From Prostheceraeus crozeri (lineage: Eukaryota; Platyhelminthes; Polycladida; Euryleptidae), in contig CAJQUW010012922.1 in NCBI GenBank assembly GCA_907163375.1, positions 1 through 64,000 of the forward strand: a stretch of DNA of 64,000 nucleotides. Reading direction: 5' to 3'. Of this stretch, positions 44,980 to 56,654 are shown one piece after another. How positions within the stretch are numbered: position 1 is the first letter of the stretch; every line of letters starts with the position of its first letter. Made by a program: the position numbers and the translations under genes. The notes under the pieces were generated by a model, which was not told where the DNA came from, did not search any database, and saw only the letters and a list, made by a program, of their open reading frames with translations.

Positions 44980-47268
44980 ATGGGGAAATACATATTTCAC
45001 TATATACTACATATAGCTACACTATACACTACCTGGAGTCGGAAAGCTACCACTTACGGACTTGTTATGGCGACTGCGTCGAGTTATTTGAAGGTGCTTA
45101 CCTATTCTGACTTCAGTACTTGCTACGATGAACTGAAAGTGTCACGCTTTACTGCAGTACCAGAGAGAGATCTGGCCAAGCGAGTGATCGAAAAGAACGA
45201 CCTTGGAGATATGGTGGAATTTGAGGAAGTTTACAATGCCGTTAATATCTTCTTTCGGAAAAGACTTACCTGTTTGCGATCCAAAATACCCCAGGATTTG
45301 ACTGAAGTGTTGCTACGTTATGAAAGCGAGAATGAAGCTATTGTGGAGAATGACAACGTCAGCAAGGAAAGCCAATACACTCGCTCACTGGTGGATATAG
45401 GAGAGAGACAACGTTACAACAGAACTAAACCTATAATTGATTACCTTCGAAACATGGCGTGGAAGAATAAAGTGACTCTAAACGAACTTCTCGGCGTTGT
45501 AACAAAACAGACCAACTATACTTCTCAGCGAGATACATCGTCATTGGGTGATCAACTAATCAGTGGAGGAGAGAAGAGCAACGTCGTTCCACTGGAAACC
45601 AGCATTTTCCTGAAACATAGACTCAATCTTGGACGTGGTAGTTATCAGTGTCTTTCGAAAGTTCTAGCTAATGACAAACGACTGAAATTTGAGTCATGGA
45701 AAACTGTTCGCCAGGCTGAGCGCGAGATCACTCCACAGATCTTGCGAAGCACCGCCCCTTCTGGTGTTTTGTTCAGCTATTTTGATTCTTTGAAGATGAC
45801 TCTTACACAGCTGTTATCCCTTCATGCTAAACAGGAGACAGCTACTCGACTAACTGTGTACATCAAGGATGGTGTAGATGGATCTGGCTCTCACGGTATT
45901 TATCACCAAGACAACAACGAACAAACTCACAACATCATTATGTTCATGTTCTGCGTTTTGAAGATAGAAGAAACGGACACTGGAAGAAGTGTATTTCAAG
46001 AACCCAAACCGGCGTCGCCTTTCTCACAACGTCCACTTTTCCTTCTCCTTGGTAAGGAACTATATGGTAACTTGGTAAGTGTAAAAGAAGCAGTTGAAGA
46101 ACGTTCAAAGGTGAGCGCCATGAAGATAGAACTTCCGAATCGCACATACACCATCTCTGTTACGGGAGAAATGACCATGATTGACGCGAAGATGCGTGCA
46201 CTATTGAGCGGATTGGGCGGCGCCTACTGCCTCCTCTGCACAACAGACCAGGAAACCGCTTGTGGTCGAGGTACTGGAAATCTTGACATAGAAACGTGCT
46301 TCGCCATAAATCGTGACTGTGCTGAAACCCAGAGTGACTTCGAAAGACTTCGCCAAGAAGATGGAAAAGTGAGAACACGTCAGCAAGACTATGTGGATCG
46401 CAAGGGCTTGACACAAGAGCCCCTTCTACAAGTAAATATCAACCATGTCAGTCCACTTCACTGTCTTCTGCGGTCATTCGATTTCATTCTCAAACTTGTC
46501 TATTTTCTCCGTGCTGGTATTCGTCTTTGGACAGATTCACAGGTCAAGCTTGGTGCTTCCTTCAGACACCTCATGAATGCCAAGGACGAGGTGAGAAGAT
46601 TAGCTCATGAAGCAACAAGTATCCCTATCGATTCGGCGGATCCTACAGGAAAAGGCGGCAACGTCAACAAAGGTGATACATGTCGGGAATATCTAACAAA
46701 ATACCGCGAAGTGTTGGTCGGCTTCGTACCTGAACGTCATCAGAATTCTTTGAGAGAACTGATTTGTCGCATTTGGATATGTGTGCGTGTATACACTAGC
46801 TCTCGGTGTGTGAACACAAACGAATATAGAGCTTTCTCCTTGGAAACGTACAAATTCATTCTCACACGCTTCGACAATTGTGATAGAGTTCAGTGGATAA
46901 ATGTCCCACCAACTCTACATTCTCTTCTCGCTCATGGTTGGGAGCTTGTGAAAGCAAACAATGGGTTTGGACTTGGAGAGTACACCGAGCAAGGATTGGA
47001 AAACAATCACAAATTTCTTAGATACTATCGACAACATCTCGCCAGAAAAAACAATCAGTCCAACAATTTGGATGACTGCCTAATCAGATTATGGCTGAAG
47101 TCCGATCCCAAAGTCCGAGCAACTGCTCCTGAGCCAAAATGCAACCACTGCAAGATGATGGGACACTTCACTATATCGTGTGGAGCAAGGAGAAGGGACG
47201 ACAGTCATTCTACAAGTGCAGAGAGAACGATGGATGAACATTTTTTTGATATCCTTTTCGTTGATTGA
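44980..47268 (+). CDS. RAG1-like transposase, intact
   Basis: 762 residues from ATG 44980, closest to an upstream in-frame stop. ATG 45067 (MATASS) is an equally good start. Residue numbers count from 44980. Landmarks match RAG1 in order: DNA-binding-like region about 200-270 (ETSIFLKHRLNLG, then SWKTVRQAERE); KDGVDGSGSHG with D300 (as RAG1 D600); FQEPKPASPF...RPLFLLL, like RAG1 FEEPKP...KPLCLML; MIDAKMRALLSGLGGAY with D402 (as D708); CLLC at 417-420; LHSLLAHG with H647 and H652 (as H937 and H942); YTEQGLENNHKFLRYYR with E674 (as E962). The D-D and D-E gaps (102, 272) resemble mouse RAG1 (108, 254). The SPLHCLLRSFDF and SDPKV segments recall Transib. The tail has C721-x2-C724-x4-H729-x4-C734, a zinc knuckle like that known at the end of amphioxus RAG1-like protein. 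There is no RING domain. No stops or frame breaks. Confidence 0.92.
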   Translation: MGKYIFHYILHIATLYTTWSRKATTYGLVMATASSYLKVLTYSDFSTCYDELKVSRFTAVPERDLAKRVIEKNDLGDMVEFEEVYNAVNIFFRKRLTCLRSKIPQDLTEVLLRYESENEAIVENDNVSKESQYTRSLVDIGERQRYNRTKPIIDYLRNMAWKNKVTLNELLGVVTKQTNYTSQRDTSSLGDQLISGGEKSNVVPLETSIFLKHRLNLGRGSYQCLSKVLANDKRLKFESWKTVRQAEREITPQILRSTAPSGVLFSYFDSLKMTLTQLLSLHAKQETATRLTVYIKDGVDGSGSHGIYHQDNNEQTHNIIMFMFCVLKIEETDTGRSVFQEPKPASPFSQRPLFLLLGKELYGNLVSVKEAVEERSKVSAMKIELPNRTYTISVTGEMTMIDAKMRALLSGLGGAYCLLCTTDQETACGRGTGNLDIETCFAINRDCAETQSDFERLRQEDGKVRTRQQDYVDRKGLTQEPLLQVNINHVSPLHCLLRSFDFILKLVYFLRAGIRLWTDSQVKLGASFRHLMNAKDEVRRLAHEATSIPIDSADPTGKGGNVNKGDTCREYLTKYREVLVGFVPERHQNSLRELICRIWICVRVYTSSRCVNTNEYRAFSLETYKFILTRFDNCDRVQWINVPPTLHSLLAHGWELVKANNGFGLGEYTEQGLENNHKFLRYYRQHLARKNNQSNNLDDCLIRLWLKSDPKVRATAPEPKCNHCKMMGHFTISCGARRRDDSHSTSAERTMDEHFFDILFVD

Positions 47269-47650
47269 TAAATAGAAAATTTTGTCACTAGGCCTATGTG
47301 CTTTGACGAATTGTCATGCAGTTATCTATATAGCGATACATGCGTTATCCCCAGGTATCGCGAGACAAATTTTTGATATTATGTAGGGAAGATACAATAC
47401 TTTCACATAAAACAAGTGTCAATAGCGGTCAATTGCGGTCAAAAAATATTTCGTTATCAACAGTTAAAAACTTTTTCTAAACACACTGAAAACCATGTTT
47501 GATCATTTAATCTAAAGCTGTTGACTTCTTTTGGTCGTCAGCATTGCTGAAAAGGGTAAGATGAGCATACTTAACCGTTATAGTACTCTAACATACTTAT
47601 ATTTCAGCATAGTAATGTGCATTTATCGTTCTTAATTCTTTATTCCGCTG

Positions 47651-47656
47651 AATAAA
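47651..47656 (+). terminator. Candidate polyadenylation signal of the RAG1-like gene
   Basis: AATAAA 383 bp after the stop codon, within the element. A second, CAATAAAAAG, is near 47788. Confidence 0.35.
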
Positions 47657-47870
47657 GGCGTTCAAACATTGATGGAATTAGACTATATTTCTGATACAGT
47701 ATCCGATGGAGAACTACGATTGAGAAAATTTTTTTTCATAGACTTCAGATGCTCATAGCTTTTTAACGAAAGAAGATATTGACTTGCAATAAAAAGTATC
47801 GGATTCTCCTCGATATCTAGTTTCAGAATATATAAAGAGAACAAAGTTTTGACAAAAGTCATTTTTGACC

Positions 47871-47897
47871 CAAATTTCATGGTCATGCCCCACTGTG
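47871..47897 (-). repeat. Right end signal of the RAG1-like element
   Basis: Read inward: CACAGTG (47897-47891), 10 bp GGGCATGACC, then ATGAAATTTG (47880-47871), then a CAAAAATGA stretch resembling an A-rich nonamer. The gap is 10 bp shorter than at the left end. Confidence 0.85.
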
Positions 47898-47902
47898 GGG
47901 GC

Positions 47903-49652
47903 GGTGGGTGCTGGGTGGCATTTGAGGTTTTGACGGTGCAGTTTGGCAGCACCAACATGCATGCACCCCACTTTGCTTGAATGTTTTTTCATTATCCCGG
48001 GCCAAAAGACAGATCAATCAGATACATACTCGTAGTGCCCCGGTGAGATGAAGGGAGTGCTGCGAGCACATATCGCATGATCAAGTGGAAACATTGATGT
48101 TTGGATTTTATTGACCGAGAGCTTTCAGAAAATGTATCATTTGTCATATTTTCATAATCTGATCGCGTAAATACAATTCTGAGTAAGCGCACATGTTGCA
48201 TGTACATTTATTTGGTCTATGCATGTGTCTCTGATCAAGTGGAAATATTTATGCTTGGATTTTATTGACCGAGAGCTTTCAGAAAATGTATCATAAGTCA
48301 TGTGCTCTTTTTACTTTACACGAAATTACAGTGAAATGCCGTATTTTTTATTAGGCCTAATTGTGATCCGATGAATTGCATGAAATTAATGATTGAGAAC
48401 ATAATTTCAGTTTTACTACCCTTAGAATAGTCATGCTTACCATGTATGCTTTTCGACATTGGTTAGGTAATTTCTTGAATTAAACAATGATCGTTACATT
48501 TTTGACAGCAAATGAGAGATCTGGATACAGCGCGATCGTTGGGCTCTCCTGTTTCTATGATGATCAGTATAATGGTCATGGAGACAGTCGTTAATCTGAC
48601 CCTCGGTCGGTTTGTCTCTGTTCATGTACAGTCTCATTCTTGAGGTGATCGAGTTCGATAGCAGAAGTTGTCAACACGCGTGCATTCTGTCACTGCGATA
48701 AACGCTAGCCTAATCACACCCGAAGTCCCTCTCCTCTTCATTCGATAGGTCGAGGAGCTATTGATTGGCGAGGAGTGATAAAGACCCCTCATTACGCACA
48801 GACAATCACGCACGAGTAATTCTTGAATTCAGTATGAGCAATCCTCGTGCGCAAATGAAGCATGCGTGCGTAAGACCGAGTCCCCATGTACATGTGAAAT
48901 TCTGAAGAAAATCGATTTTCAAAATCGTATAAGAAGTGATTTTCGGAAAATATTCCTACCTAACCATTTCAAAATTTTTAAAATACAGTGCTTCCCCCTT
49001 GGAAATGCAGTATGATAAATATAATTGGCAGGGATACAGTTTAAAATGAGTAAACGCATCATTTTGGTATCATGAGGCACAACTGCTGCATAATAATTAT
49101 TATTATCGATTGAGGCACATTCGCGCTTTTGAGGCACAATTGTCACTTTTTATTTCACAAGTGAGGCACAACTGTCACTTCGGGTGAGGCACAACCGACG
49201 TTTATTATTTTAATAATAATATTTTCTAACACTCTCGCCTCACTTCCAAAAGTGACCTTGAAAATCATATTCTACGTCACTCCAATGACCTTCATCAGCC
49301 TATTTTTGTTCAGATATGATAAATATAGAGACTTAGCTTCTATTTGGTACTAAATTTGTTTGAATTTGAGAGCTGTAGCGGCAAAAAATTAAAAAAAACG
49401 CTATATTACAAATGGAGGGCCCGACACTCTCCATAGCCGTCCCCGTAAATGAAACTGTACATGGGTCTTCTTGGGCATATAACACATCTGTACATGTCGA
49501 AAAAGTTACAAAATAACCCTAAGAAAAAAATAATTATTACTGCAAAATAATAATTTTACAAAAATATTGTTCGATGAAATGCAGTTGTAGTGTATAGGAA
49601 ATTACTAGGCATTTGCGGAGAAGTGGCGGATTTGAGATTCGAGATGGGCGTA
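47903..49652. other. Unassigned DNA with small repeats
   Basis: No gene is recognised. A direct repeat of about 70 bp (GATCAAGTGGAAA...AAAATGTATCAT) lies at about 48079 and 48233. Five TGAGGCACA-led motifs, most followed by ACTGTCACTT-like sequence, lie at 49071-49198. TAACACTCTCGCCTCACTT at 49227-49245 recurs twice beyond 57 kb. Confidence 0.6.
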
Positions 49653-49830
49653 CCCTATCAACCACAAAAGTCGCCCAGCGGTCGCCGCGACGGCCCTCGG
49701 CGTCGCCGAAGTCGCCGCCGCCCGGCGACTCCTGGTGGCGGTCGCCTCGACTGTATGTGGGCGACCGATGCCCGGCGACCGCTGTCAGCAGTCGCCTCGA
49801 GTGTCAACGGCGACCTTCATCATATGTCTG
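49653..49830 (+). repeat. Left GGTCGCC-rich inverted end
   Basis: About ten GTCGCC or GGCGAC motifs in 175 bp, beginning 20 bp after the tip. Open frames here reflect the motif array and are not called as genes. Confidence 0.65.
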
Positions 49831-51965
49831 GTTTTAGCATTTAACTAGCCTCCATGATGTCAGAAAGGCAATATTCCGGTTTCGCAAAACATAAATTGCA
49901 AAAATTTCGGAATCAGCTTCAGAGTTTCTAATTAATTAAGACTCAAATGTAGAATGCTTGTGGAAAAAGATGCTTCTGATGCAGAAATTCGAACGCATTT
50001 AATCAAACTAGATCAATGCATTTCCCGCGAGAAAATGAGTCGTGGGCCCCTCGTCAAAAAGTCTTGGGCCACATGAAAAAATGGGGGCCAACAAATTTTT
50101 CGAAAATGGCTTATTTGGAAGTAAAAATGCATGATCATGTCAATTTGTGACCGTTCTCTTCGAAAAATGACGTGAAATGTGATCTCTTAAAGTCGAGGGT
50201 TGCCCCCCCCCCCAATTTTCACGTTTATCTTTTTGACAGGGGGTGGTCGTGAGTCGGCCCTTTAAGTTCACACGAGCTCTAATTTTGAAATAGAACGACC
50301 CCAGAGTTGTCACACACATTGAGCAGCGAATTTCTTGTGATTTCTAAGAAAAACGTATCTCCAATGTTAGTGGACTGGCCCGAAACTGTCATCGATCGGC
50401 CGTCTGGCACATCTAGGCAAGTTTTTCCTTGGAATAGATAACCGTAGCTCATTTCTCTCAGTGATTTTCGCTACATGATGATATGATGCATTCAATCGTG
50501 AAATGCTGCGTCAAACATCTTTGGTTGCGATGCTTCATATATATTTGCATGACTTAACCCTGAACTTCATATCATTCTGACCATGATTCTGACTATGCCT
50601 GAATTTCAATGCTTGTCAATTTTTTCGTCAATCAAGGTTGCAAGTTGTATTATTGTTCATTCATTAAATTGTAAATGAATTCTCATACGATGATGAAAGT
50701 CATCCCAGTAGCCATTTATAATAGAATATAATGCTTACTAATTTAAATTATTAGTTAAAGTAGTCCTAATGAGGACTGATGGCGTTCTCCAATCCGCAAG
50801 TGTACAAAGGCAATGCTACTGTAACCATTGGATTAATCAGTTCTTAAAAGAACTCAATGTAGCTTTCTCGTGGCAACGAATTAAAATTGATCAGCTTTGG
50901 CCCAATATCTGGTAAAAATGGAAATCTTAAGACTTGTAATACTACTCATTCTTGCTGTTAATATACTAATACCATAGATTCCAAACACTGCCGTATACAC
51001 GTTCAAAACAGACTTCTAATATACTGTACCGACGACAGATGCTGATAGTGGAAATAGAATAAGACAATGGTCACCATAGGTTAAGGAAATTAAAAATGGA
51101 TATTATAAAACAACAAGAAACCGATGAATAAAAATTGGAAAAGTGGAGGTAAAATATGGAAATACAACTATGCTACTACACTGATTACAAGTGAACTATA
51201 TCTGACACTACACTAAGTGGATAAGTGGAAAGTGGATAATGGAGGTAAACAATAGAACTACAATGACACTCTACTACACCGAAAGCAATGAAACTATACA
51301 CACTATACCTAAGACTACACATGGAAAATACTATTTCTTCACTTGAATTTGTTATCGCCAGTTTCTTCATCCGTCTATAGTACTTCATGTAATTCCACAT
51401 TTCTTCATTTGAATTACAATACATCGACCACTACTTCAGCTACCGATTAAGGGATATAAAACATAATACTGCAGTCCGTCAGTCATCAGCAGGTACTCGT
51501 CTAGTTGTGTTTCGACCCCTAACCTGAACACTCAAACCCAGACGAGCGGGGTCCCACACATAGTGGCTGACAAAATACTGAATAGGTAATGATATGTCTT
51601 GAAAGATATGTGACAAAGATAAATCAGACATCATTCAATTGTTGCGTTTCCCACATGTAAACAGATCCTGTCATTAAATTCATCCCATCAATAAATACAG
51701 TATGCTTTTTGCGATCCTCACATGTAAACAAATCCTGTACATCAATCTTTGCCTTTTCGATTCCCACAAGTAAACAGATCCTGTTCATCCTCGAATCTCA
51801 TAAAGATGTAAGCGCTGTGTGATAAATATGTAATCCGCCTTTACACAAACTTCGCCTCATACATCAGAATGGAAGAATCCTCGATGAGTGTTGCATAATA
51901 TCTCGGTCGCTTCAAGCCTGTGATACAGTTAGGGAGAGAAGGGAGAGAGAGAATTCTATTAATAG
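49831..51965. other. Putative element interior, no recognised gene
   Basis: A C-run lies near 50202. CACATGTAAACAGATCCTGT-like units repeat three times at about 51653, 51719 and 51767. A tract rich in ACTACAC-type words lies at 51170-51330. No coding motif is seen. Confidence 0.45.
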
Positions 51966-52040
51966 AAGTGATAGTTGTCGCTCATGAAAGTTAGACGAGG
52001 GCGAAGCCCGAGTCTAACTTTCATGTGCGACAACTAACTT
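51966..52040 (-). repeat. 75-nt hairpin element, copy C
   Basis: Read on the minus strand it starts AAGTTAGTTGTCGCAC and ends CGACAACTATCACTT, with centre CTCGGGC-TTC-GCCCTCG. It pairs almost throughout: CATGAAAGTTAGAC pairs with TCTAACTTTCATG. Same length as copies A and B. Confidence 0.8.
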
Positions 52041-55000
52041 GTTCTTAGTGTCTGACTTTTACGCCCCTCTCAAATGAAGCTGCGAATCTCCGACTCTCTT
52101 AGGAAACCCATTTGTGCTTAATCTTGCCCCTCATTGTTCTGTCATGGCACATCTCTGAAAATAGAAGGAGCCGCCCCGCATTTTATTATTTCTAATATTG
52201 GACTTCTGGTTAAAGCGAGTTGCTATCTGAAATTTGCATACTTTAAAAGAGATGATTCAGTCAGACTTAATATGATGCAATCAGACTGAAATATATTCAA
52301 GTTAAACAGAAAACAAAGTCATATCAATAGTGGAAGACCGACGACAATGGACACACGATTTACGTTCGTATCCACCCAAGACATTGACTCGTGCATTCAG
52401 AGGAGTACACCGAAAAATACCATCAAGAACAACACCTTCGCAACTCATGTATTTGTAATATTTGTAACTCATGTAATATTTGTATGTGTACTGATACTGA
52501 TGATGAGCATTAACGTTTAGAATTTAACATCAGAAACAACGGGTTTGATATGATATTCACTTGTTTATTTGAAAGGTAGGAATCTCTCCTCTCGTTTTGC
52601 CCGTCACCATATAGCATTCGATACGGAAAGTAGCGCCGAACAACGATTATCTAATAATTGAGATTCTGTCAAATTGTCAAACTTCAAGAAATAACAGTTA
52701 ACAGCCCCTCATTGAATTTGTCTCACACCTCAACACCGCCTCATCTATGCAAACTTCGAAACACCAAATAGCGCCCCGCATTAATTGCCAAACAATGAGC
52801 TAGGTGTGGTCAAATCGCCCATCTCCAAAAATCACAGCAGCCCCTCATATGATGTGGCGCCATTCAACTTCACTGAACAACAACCAATTCACTGAACGAC
52901 AATATTTCAACTGTTGGTTGTACGCACACAAGAGCGCTTTGTCCAGTCCAGCCCGATAGCAGATAACTTTCTCGTGCGCCTTCGATAGCGCAGCGCAATC
53001 GGAAGATCACATTTCAACTCGAGGGGTGAAATAGAGGTCATCGCTTCATTTCACAAAGAGAAATAGCGCAGAATAATCTAGAAGTTTCATTCGTGTCTCT
53101 ACTTATTTGGAGTTGCCTGACTGACACCTCTGGACATCGTATGTAAATTGATTGATCTTATTAATGGATTATCAACCAAATTACAATATAGAAAATGCGA
53201 GGAATATCTTGAGCCGAAAATATTGATATAATGGATTACTTATCAAACGAAATTCGCATCAGGTAAGTCGAATGAAGTGATGATAGATAAATTTAGTAAA
53301 TAGCGGTTTACCTGCCCACTACACATTATACCAAACACTGAATTGACTGAAATACATGTATTTCAACAGATAACTTTTGAATTAGATGTGATGTAAAAAA
53401 GTGTTCCTTTGGTTATAAATGTTTGACTATAGGTAAAGCAAGCCAATTTTTCAGGACCATTCAAATAGAATCGTGCGGACAGACTGACATCGTTAACGAA
53501 TCGCTTCGCATGAATACAGTGAATCCAGTCGAAGCTCGTTAATTCAGACACGGACAATTAAGACTTCGGTCAATTAAGATCATACGGCCGCGGCATTTTT
53601 TGTATATTTGGCGGCTTATATAAGATGCTTTTGAATTCAGACTTTCAATAATTAAGAGATAGTAAACCTGGTATTTATACTCTTGATTATCGAGCTTTGA
53701 CTGCAAGATACTTTGCACAGCGTTGGCGCTAATTGATGGTTCGCTGCAATGAGATAAAGTCAATTCTGGTAACTTGACATTAGACGGGCGTGAAGTAGAC
53801 GGCCATAAGACATAAGGGGTAAACATTTTCGAGTAAGCTGCAACGTTTAAAATATTTCATTTAACCAACCTCATCCCCACAGAGATTTCACAAAGTTATC
53901 TAATTTTTACATGTTACCACTACATTTATGCATCATCGCGATAGGCGTACCTCTGTATAGCTGAACATAGACGAAGCTATTGCTGAATTTTCTTAAATTC
54001 GCGTGCTTTACGCGTGCTCAACTTCATCGGCAAATTAGTCTTAATTATTTTTAGTAAGCTTAATGAGTCTCATCGATCTTCTTTCTCTTTGAAAGAAGAT
54101 TTTAATGTTTTACAAAAAATATTTTGCAATTTTCAGGGATATCTGTGAAATTGATGAGACGATAATTTGTCAATATAGATTAATTGATATTGTTGCTTGA
54201 AGCAAGTGATTTCGTCAGATTGAGAAAGCATGTCTTAAGTCGATTGGAATTAAAGCGTCTATGCCGGTTTATAAAAAGTGTCTAATCATCGTAAGTATAC
54301 TTCATCCAGGCTCGTGAATATCCCATTCCTTGAACTGCGAATATAAAAGGGCCATAACACAGAGTGCCACACTATTAGGTTTAATCGTTTTGAATCTGTT
54401 CAAGTTTTATGTGCGAATGTGTAGCCTTCAGAGTGCAAATTTAAACAGATATAAATAATGAGAGCTATGCACAGTTAATTGGATTTTTCAATCGTGGCAG
54501 AAATCTTCAAAATTTTTGTTTCACATATCTTATCGGCTACAACGGCCAGAATTTTAGCTGAGCTGATATTTTCTATCTGAAGCCTCGTCTAGCCGTAAAC
54601 CGTTCGCTCGCCTTTGGCCATGTCTAGTCACAATTTCTCCTGTGGCCACGTCATCAATTCTATTAGATAGATCTCAGAAGAAATAGAAGAGCTGTATTAA
54701 ACTTTTTGCATGTTAACATTTTCTAACAAATAATCTGATAGCTGTTTCAAGATGCGAGCGCTGCAATTGATCACAGTCCAGAGAATGAATGTATTTCCGG
54801 TTGCGTATCAATCTTCATAACATCTCATTCTATCAACAGGAAATTGAAGAAATTACCGGGTGATTTTCGAAAATATTGGATGAGTTGTTTCAGACCTCCA
54901 ATTCTATCTGATAAACTTCACAGCCTATAGTGATGTTTTTTATTCCTATCCTGCAGGAGCGCATGATATTGACTAATTCTTTCAAAAGACCGGTCCACTT

Positions 55001-55202
55001 ATTCCTTGACTTACGACTGTCATTCAACGGTTTCGTTGCATGAATAGAGAGAAAGATGAGTCGCGCAAATCTGAGCAAGAGCACCGAAATGGCATTTCGC
55101 TCACTCACTAGCTCGCTACAACGTTCAGAATTTGGCAGTGACTGCTTTCTGTCTGGTTATTGAAATTGGTCGTAATTCCTGTGGCTCAGCAGATAGAGCT
55201 GG
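52041..55202. other. Putative element interior, no recognised gene
   Basis: AT-rich. GCCCCTCA-like words recur at about 52130, 52704 and 52852. A minus-strand open frame at 53539-53826 has no motif. A tRNA A-box-like TGGCTCAGCAGATAGAGCTGG near 55180 stands directly before the tandem repeats but lacks a full tRNA. Confidence 0.4.
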
Positions 55203-55500
55203 TCTGAACAGTGTTTCTACATCAAACTTTATGCAGACTTGCTTTTATGCATAATTAAGGTTTATATTGACCTGGGGTCTAAACAGTGTTTCTACGTCGA
55301 ACTTTATGTAGACTTGCTTTAATGCATAATTAAGGTATATATTGAACTGGGGTCTAAACAGTGTTTCTACGTCGAACTTTATGTAGACTTGCTTTAATGC
55401 ATAATTAAGGTTTATATTGACCTGGGGTCTAAACAGTGTTTCTACGTCGAACTTTATGTAGACTTGCTTTAATGCATAATTAAGGTTTATATTGACCTGG
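55203..55500. repeat. 75-bp tandem repeat, four copies
   Basis: The unit starts CTAAACAGTGTTTCTACGTC and ends TTATATTGACCTGGGGT, with a spacing of 75 bp. Copies two to four are almost identical; the first is more diverged. A minus-strand frame stays open because 75 is a multiple of three, and it is not called a gene. Confidence 0.9.
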
Positions 55501-56654
55501 ATGACTAGTTGACTACTTTCAATATTAGGCACACGTGAGATTTTCAATTCAAAATAAAGGCAGAAGGTGTCACTGTCATTTGCATCGCTCAATGATCGTC
55601 GGCATTAAAAGAGCGGTGCCACGCACGACCTGATTATCAACTGAATCATTCAAATGACTTTTGCAGACACAAATGATTTACTGGAATCACAAAGCCACTC
55701 ACATCGTTTTAAAATTATTTGCTGTGTTTGATTTAGGTACGCCACAATGAAGTGGAAATGTACTGACGTACGTAGAGAAGCTTCACCATTTTAAATGCAG
55801 CTTTATTTTTCAGGCAAAGCAGTTCTCACTGATCGGCGGCAGCGGACTAAACGAAATATTTTAAAGGATTTTGGCTGCGGATATTTCGATGAAGTATTCA
55901 TTTCACGGCAGGAACAATAAATTTCCATTCAAGAATTCCCGAATTTATCGTGCGGTATCAAACTTTCTAGACCTCATGTGACTGAGAAGGTTAATAGAGG
56001 CCTCTCTGCAGAGCGTACTAAAGCACGCAAAAGATAGATCTGATGGAAGGAGGCACCAACGCTCCCCTGCAGCTGAGTAATTGTGCCTGATACTCCTTTT
56101 CTCAATAGGTGACTCAATTTTTCATCTCTTGTATTTGGTGTTATATCCTGGTTATCTGTGTAGCTGCTATTGTGCATATAATCTAAATGGCAGGAACTTT
56201 ATTAACAACATCAAACCTGCATGTTTCTGTCAAAATTTTATCTGGAAAATCGATGCTTTTTTCTGACAATTTGGAGTCATCAAATTTCAATGTAATTAAG
56301 AAAGTTCCTGTTATTTAGATTGTACTACGTAATTATGTCTTTCGATGCCTTTCATAGAACATTTTGTAACCTCCATAGAACAGTTGTATTTTTCGATCGT
56401 TAATTTGTACTTTTGTATCTTCAGTGCTTATAAATACAATTTTCATGTGTGCACATTAAATTTTCATTGAATCGGTGCAGGTGTATTGCAAAATATTGTA
56501 TTCTGTGTAATTTCGCTTTATTTCTACTACTCCTCATAGGAAGCTTATTGGTTTTCAGTGGAGCAGTACTGATGCACCTGCATCTTAGGGAGACAGCTCT
56601 AGTGTTTTACAAATTAATAGCGCAATGGGAAATTTCAACTGAAGGGTAGGGGCA
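55501..56654. other. Putative element interior, no recognised gene
   Basis: AT-rich. A minus-strand frame at 55974-56177 and a plus-strand frame at 56449-56649 show no family motif. Confidence 0.4.

Larger units (their letters stand above)
44315..47897 (+). mobile_element. RAG1-like (RAG/Transib superfamily) transposon, complete
   Basis: 3,583 bp. Both ends start CACAGTGGGGC, the right one inverted, and perfect 5-bp direct repeats GGGGC lie outside (44310-44314 and 47898-47902). A CAC-starting heptamer and a 5-bp GC-rich duplication are hallmarks of Transib and ProtoRAG-type elements. The CACAGTG seen here equals the consensus vertebrate recombination-signal heptamer. A second shared block, ATGAAATTTG, follows at each end. 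It carries one gene, a RAG1-like transposase (44980-47268). The remaining DNA (about 665 bp left, 627 bp right) has no Kelch-like coding, so no RAG2-like partner is visible. The uninterrupted frame and perfect duplication suggest a young copy. Confidence 0.9.

Noticed and set aside
47683-47958. Minus-strand frame right of the RAG1-like gene as a RAG2-like candidate
   Set aside because: It crosses the element's right end and shows no Kelch repeat pattern.
49590-49844. Arg-rich open frames in the GC-rich block
   Set aside because: By-product of the GGTCGCC motif array at an element end.
51470-51590. Possible retroelement end (GGGGTCCCACACATAGTGGCTGAC-like style near a repeat edge)
   Set aside because: No paired terminal repeat and no gag or pol coding nearby.
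55177-55200. tRNA A-box-like TGGCTCAGCAGATAGAGCTGG
   Set aside because: Without a B box at the right distance or a cloverleaf; it precedes a tandem repeat.
55245-55592. Minus-strand 115-codon repetitive frame
   Set aside because: Results from a 75-bp tandem repeat whose length is a multiple of three.
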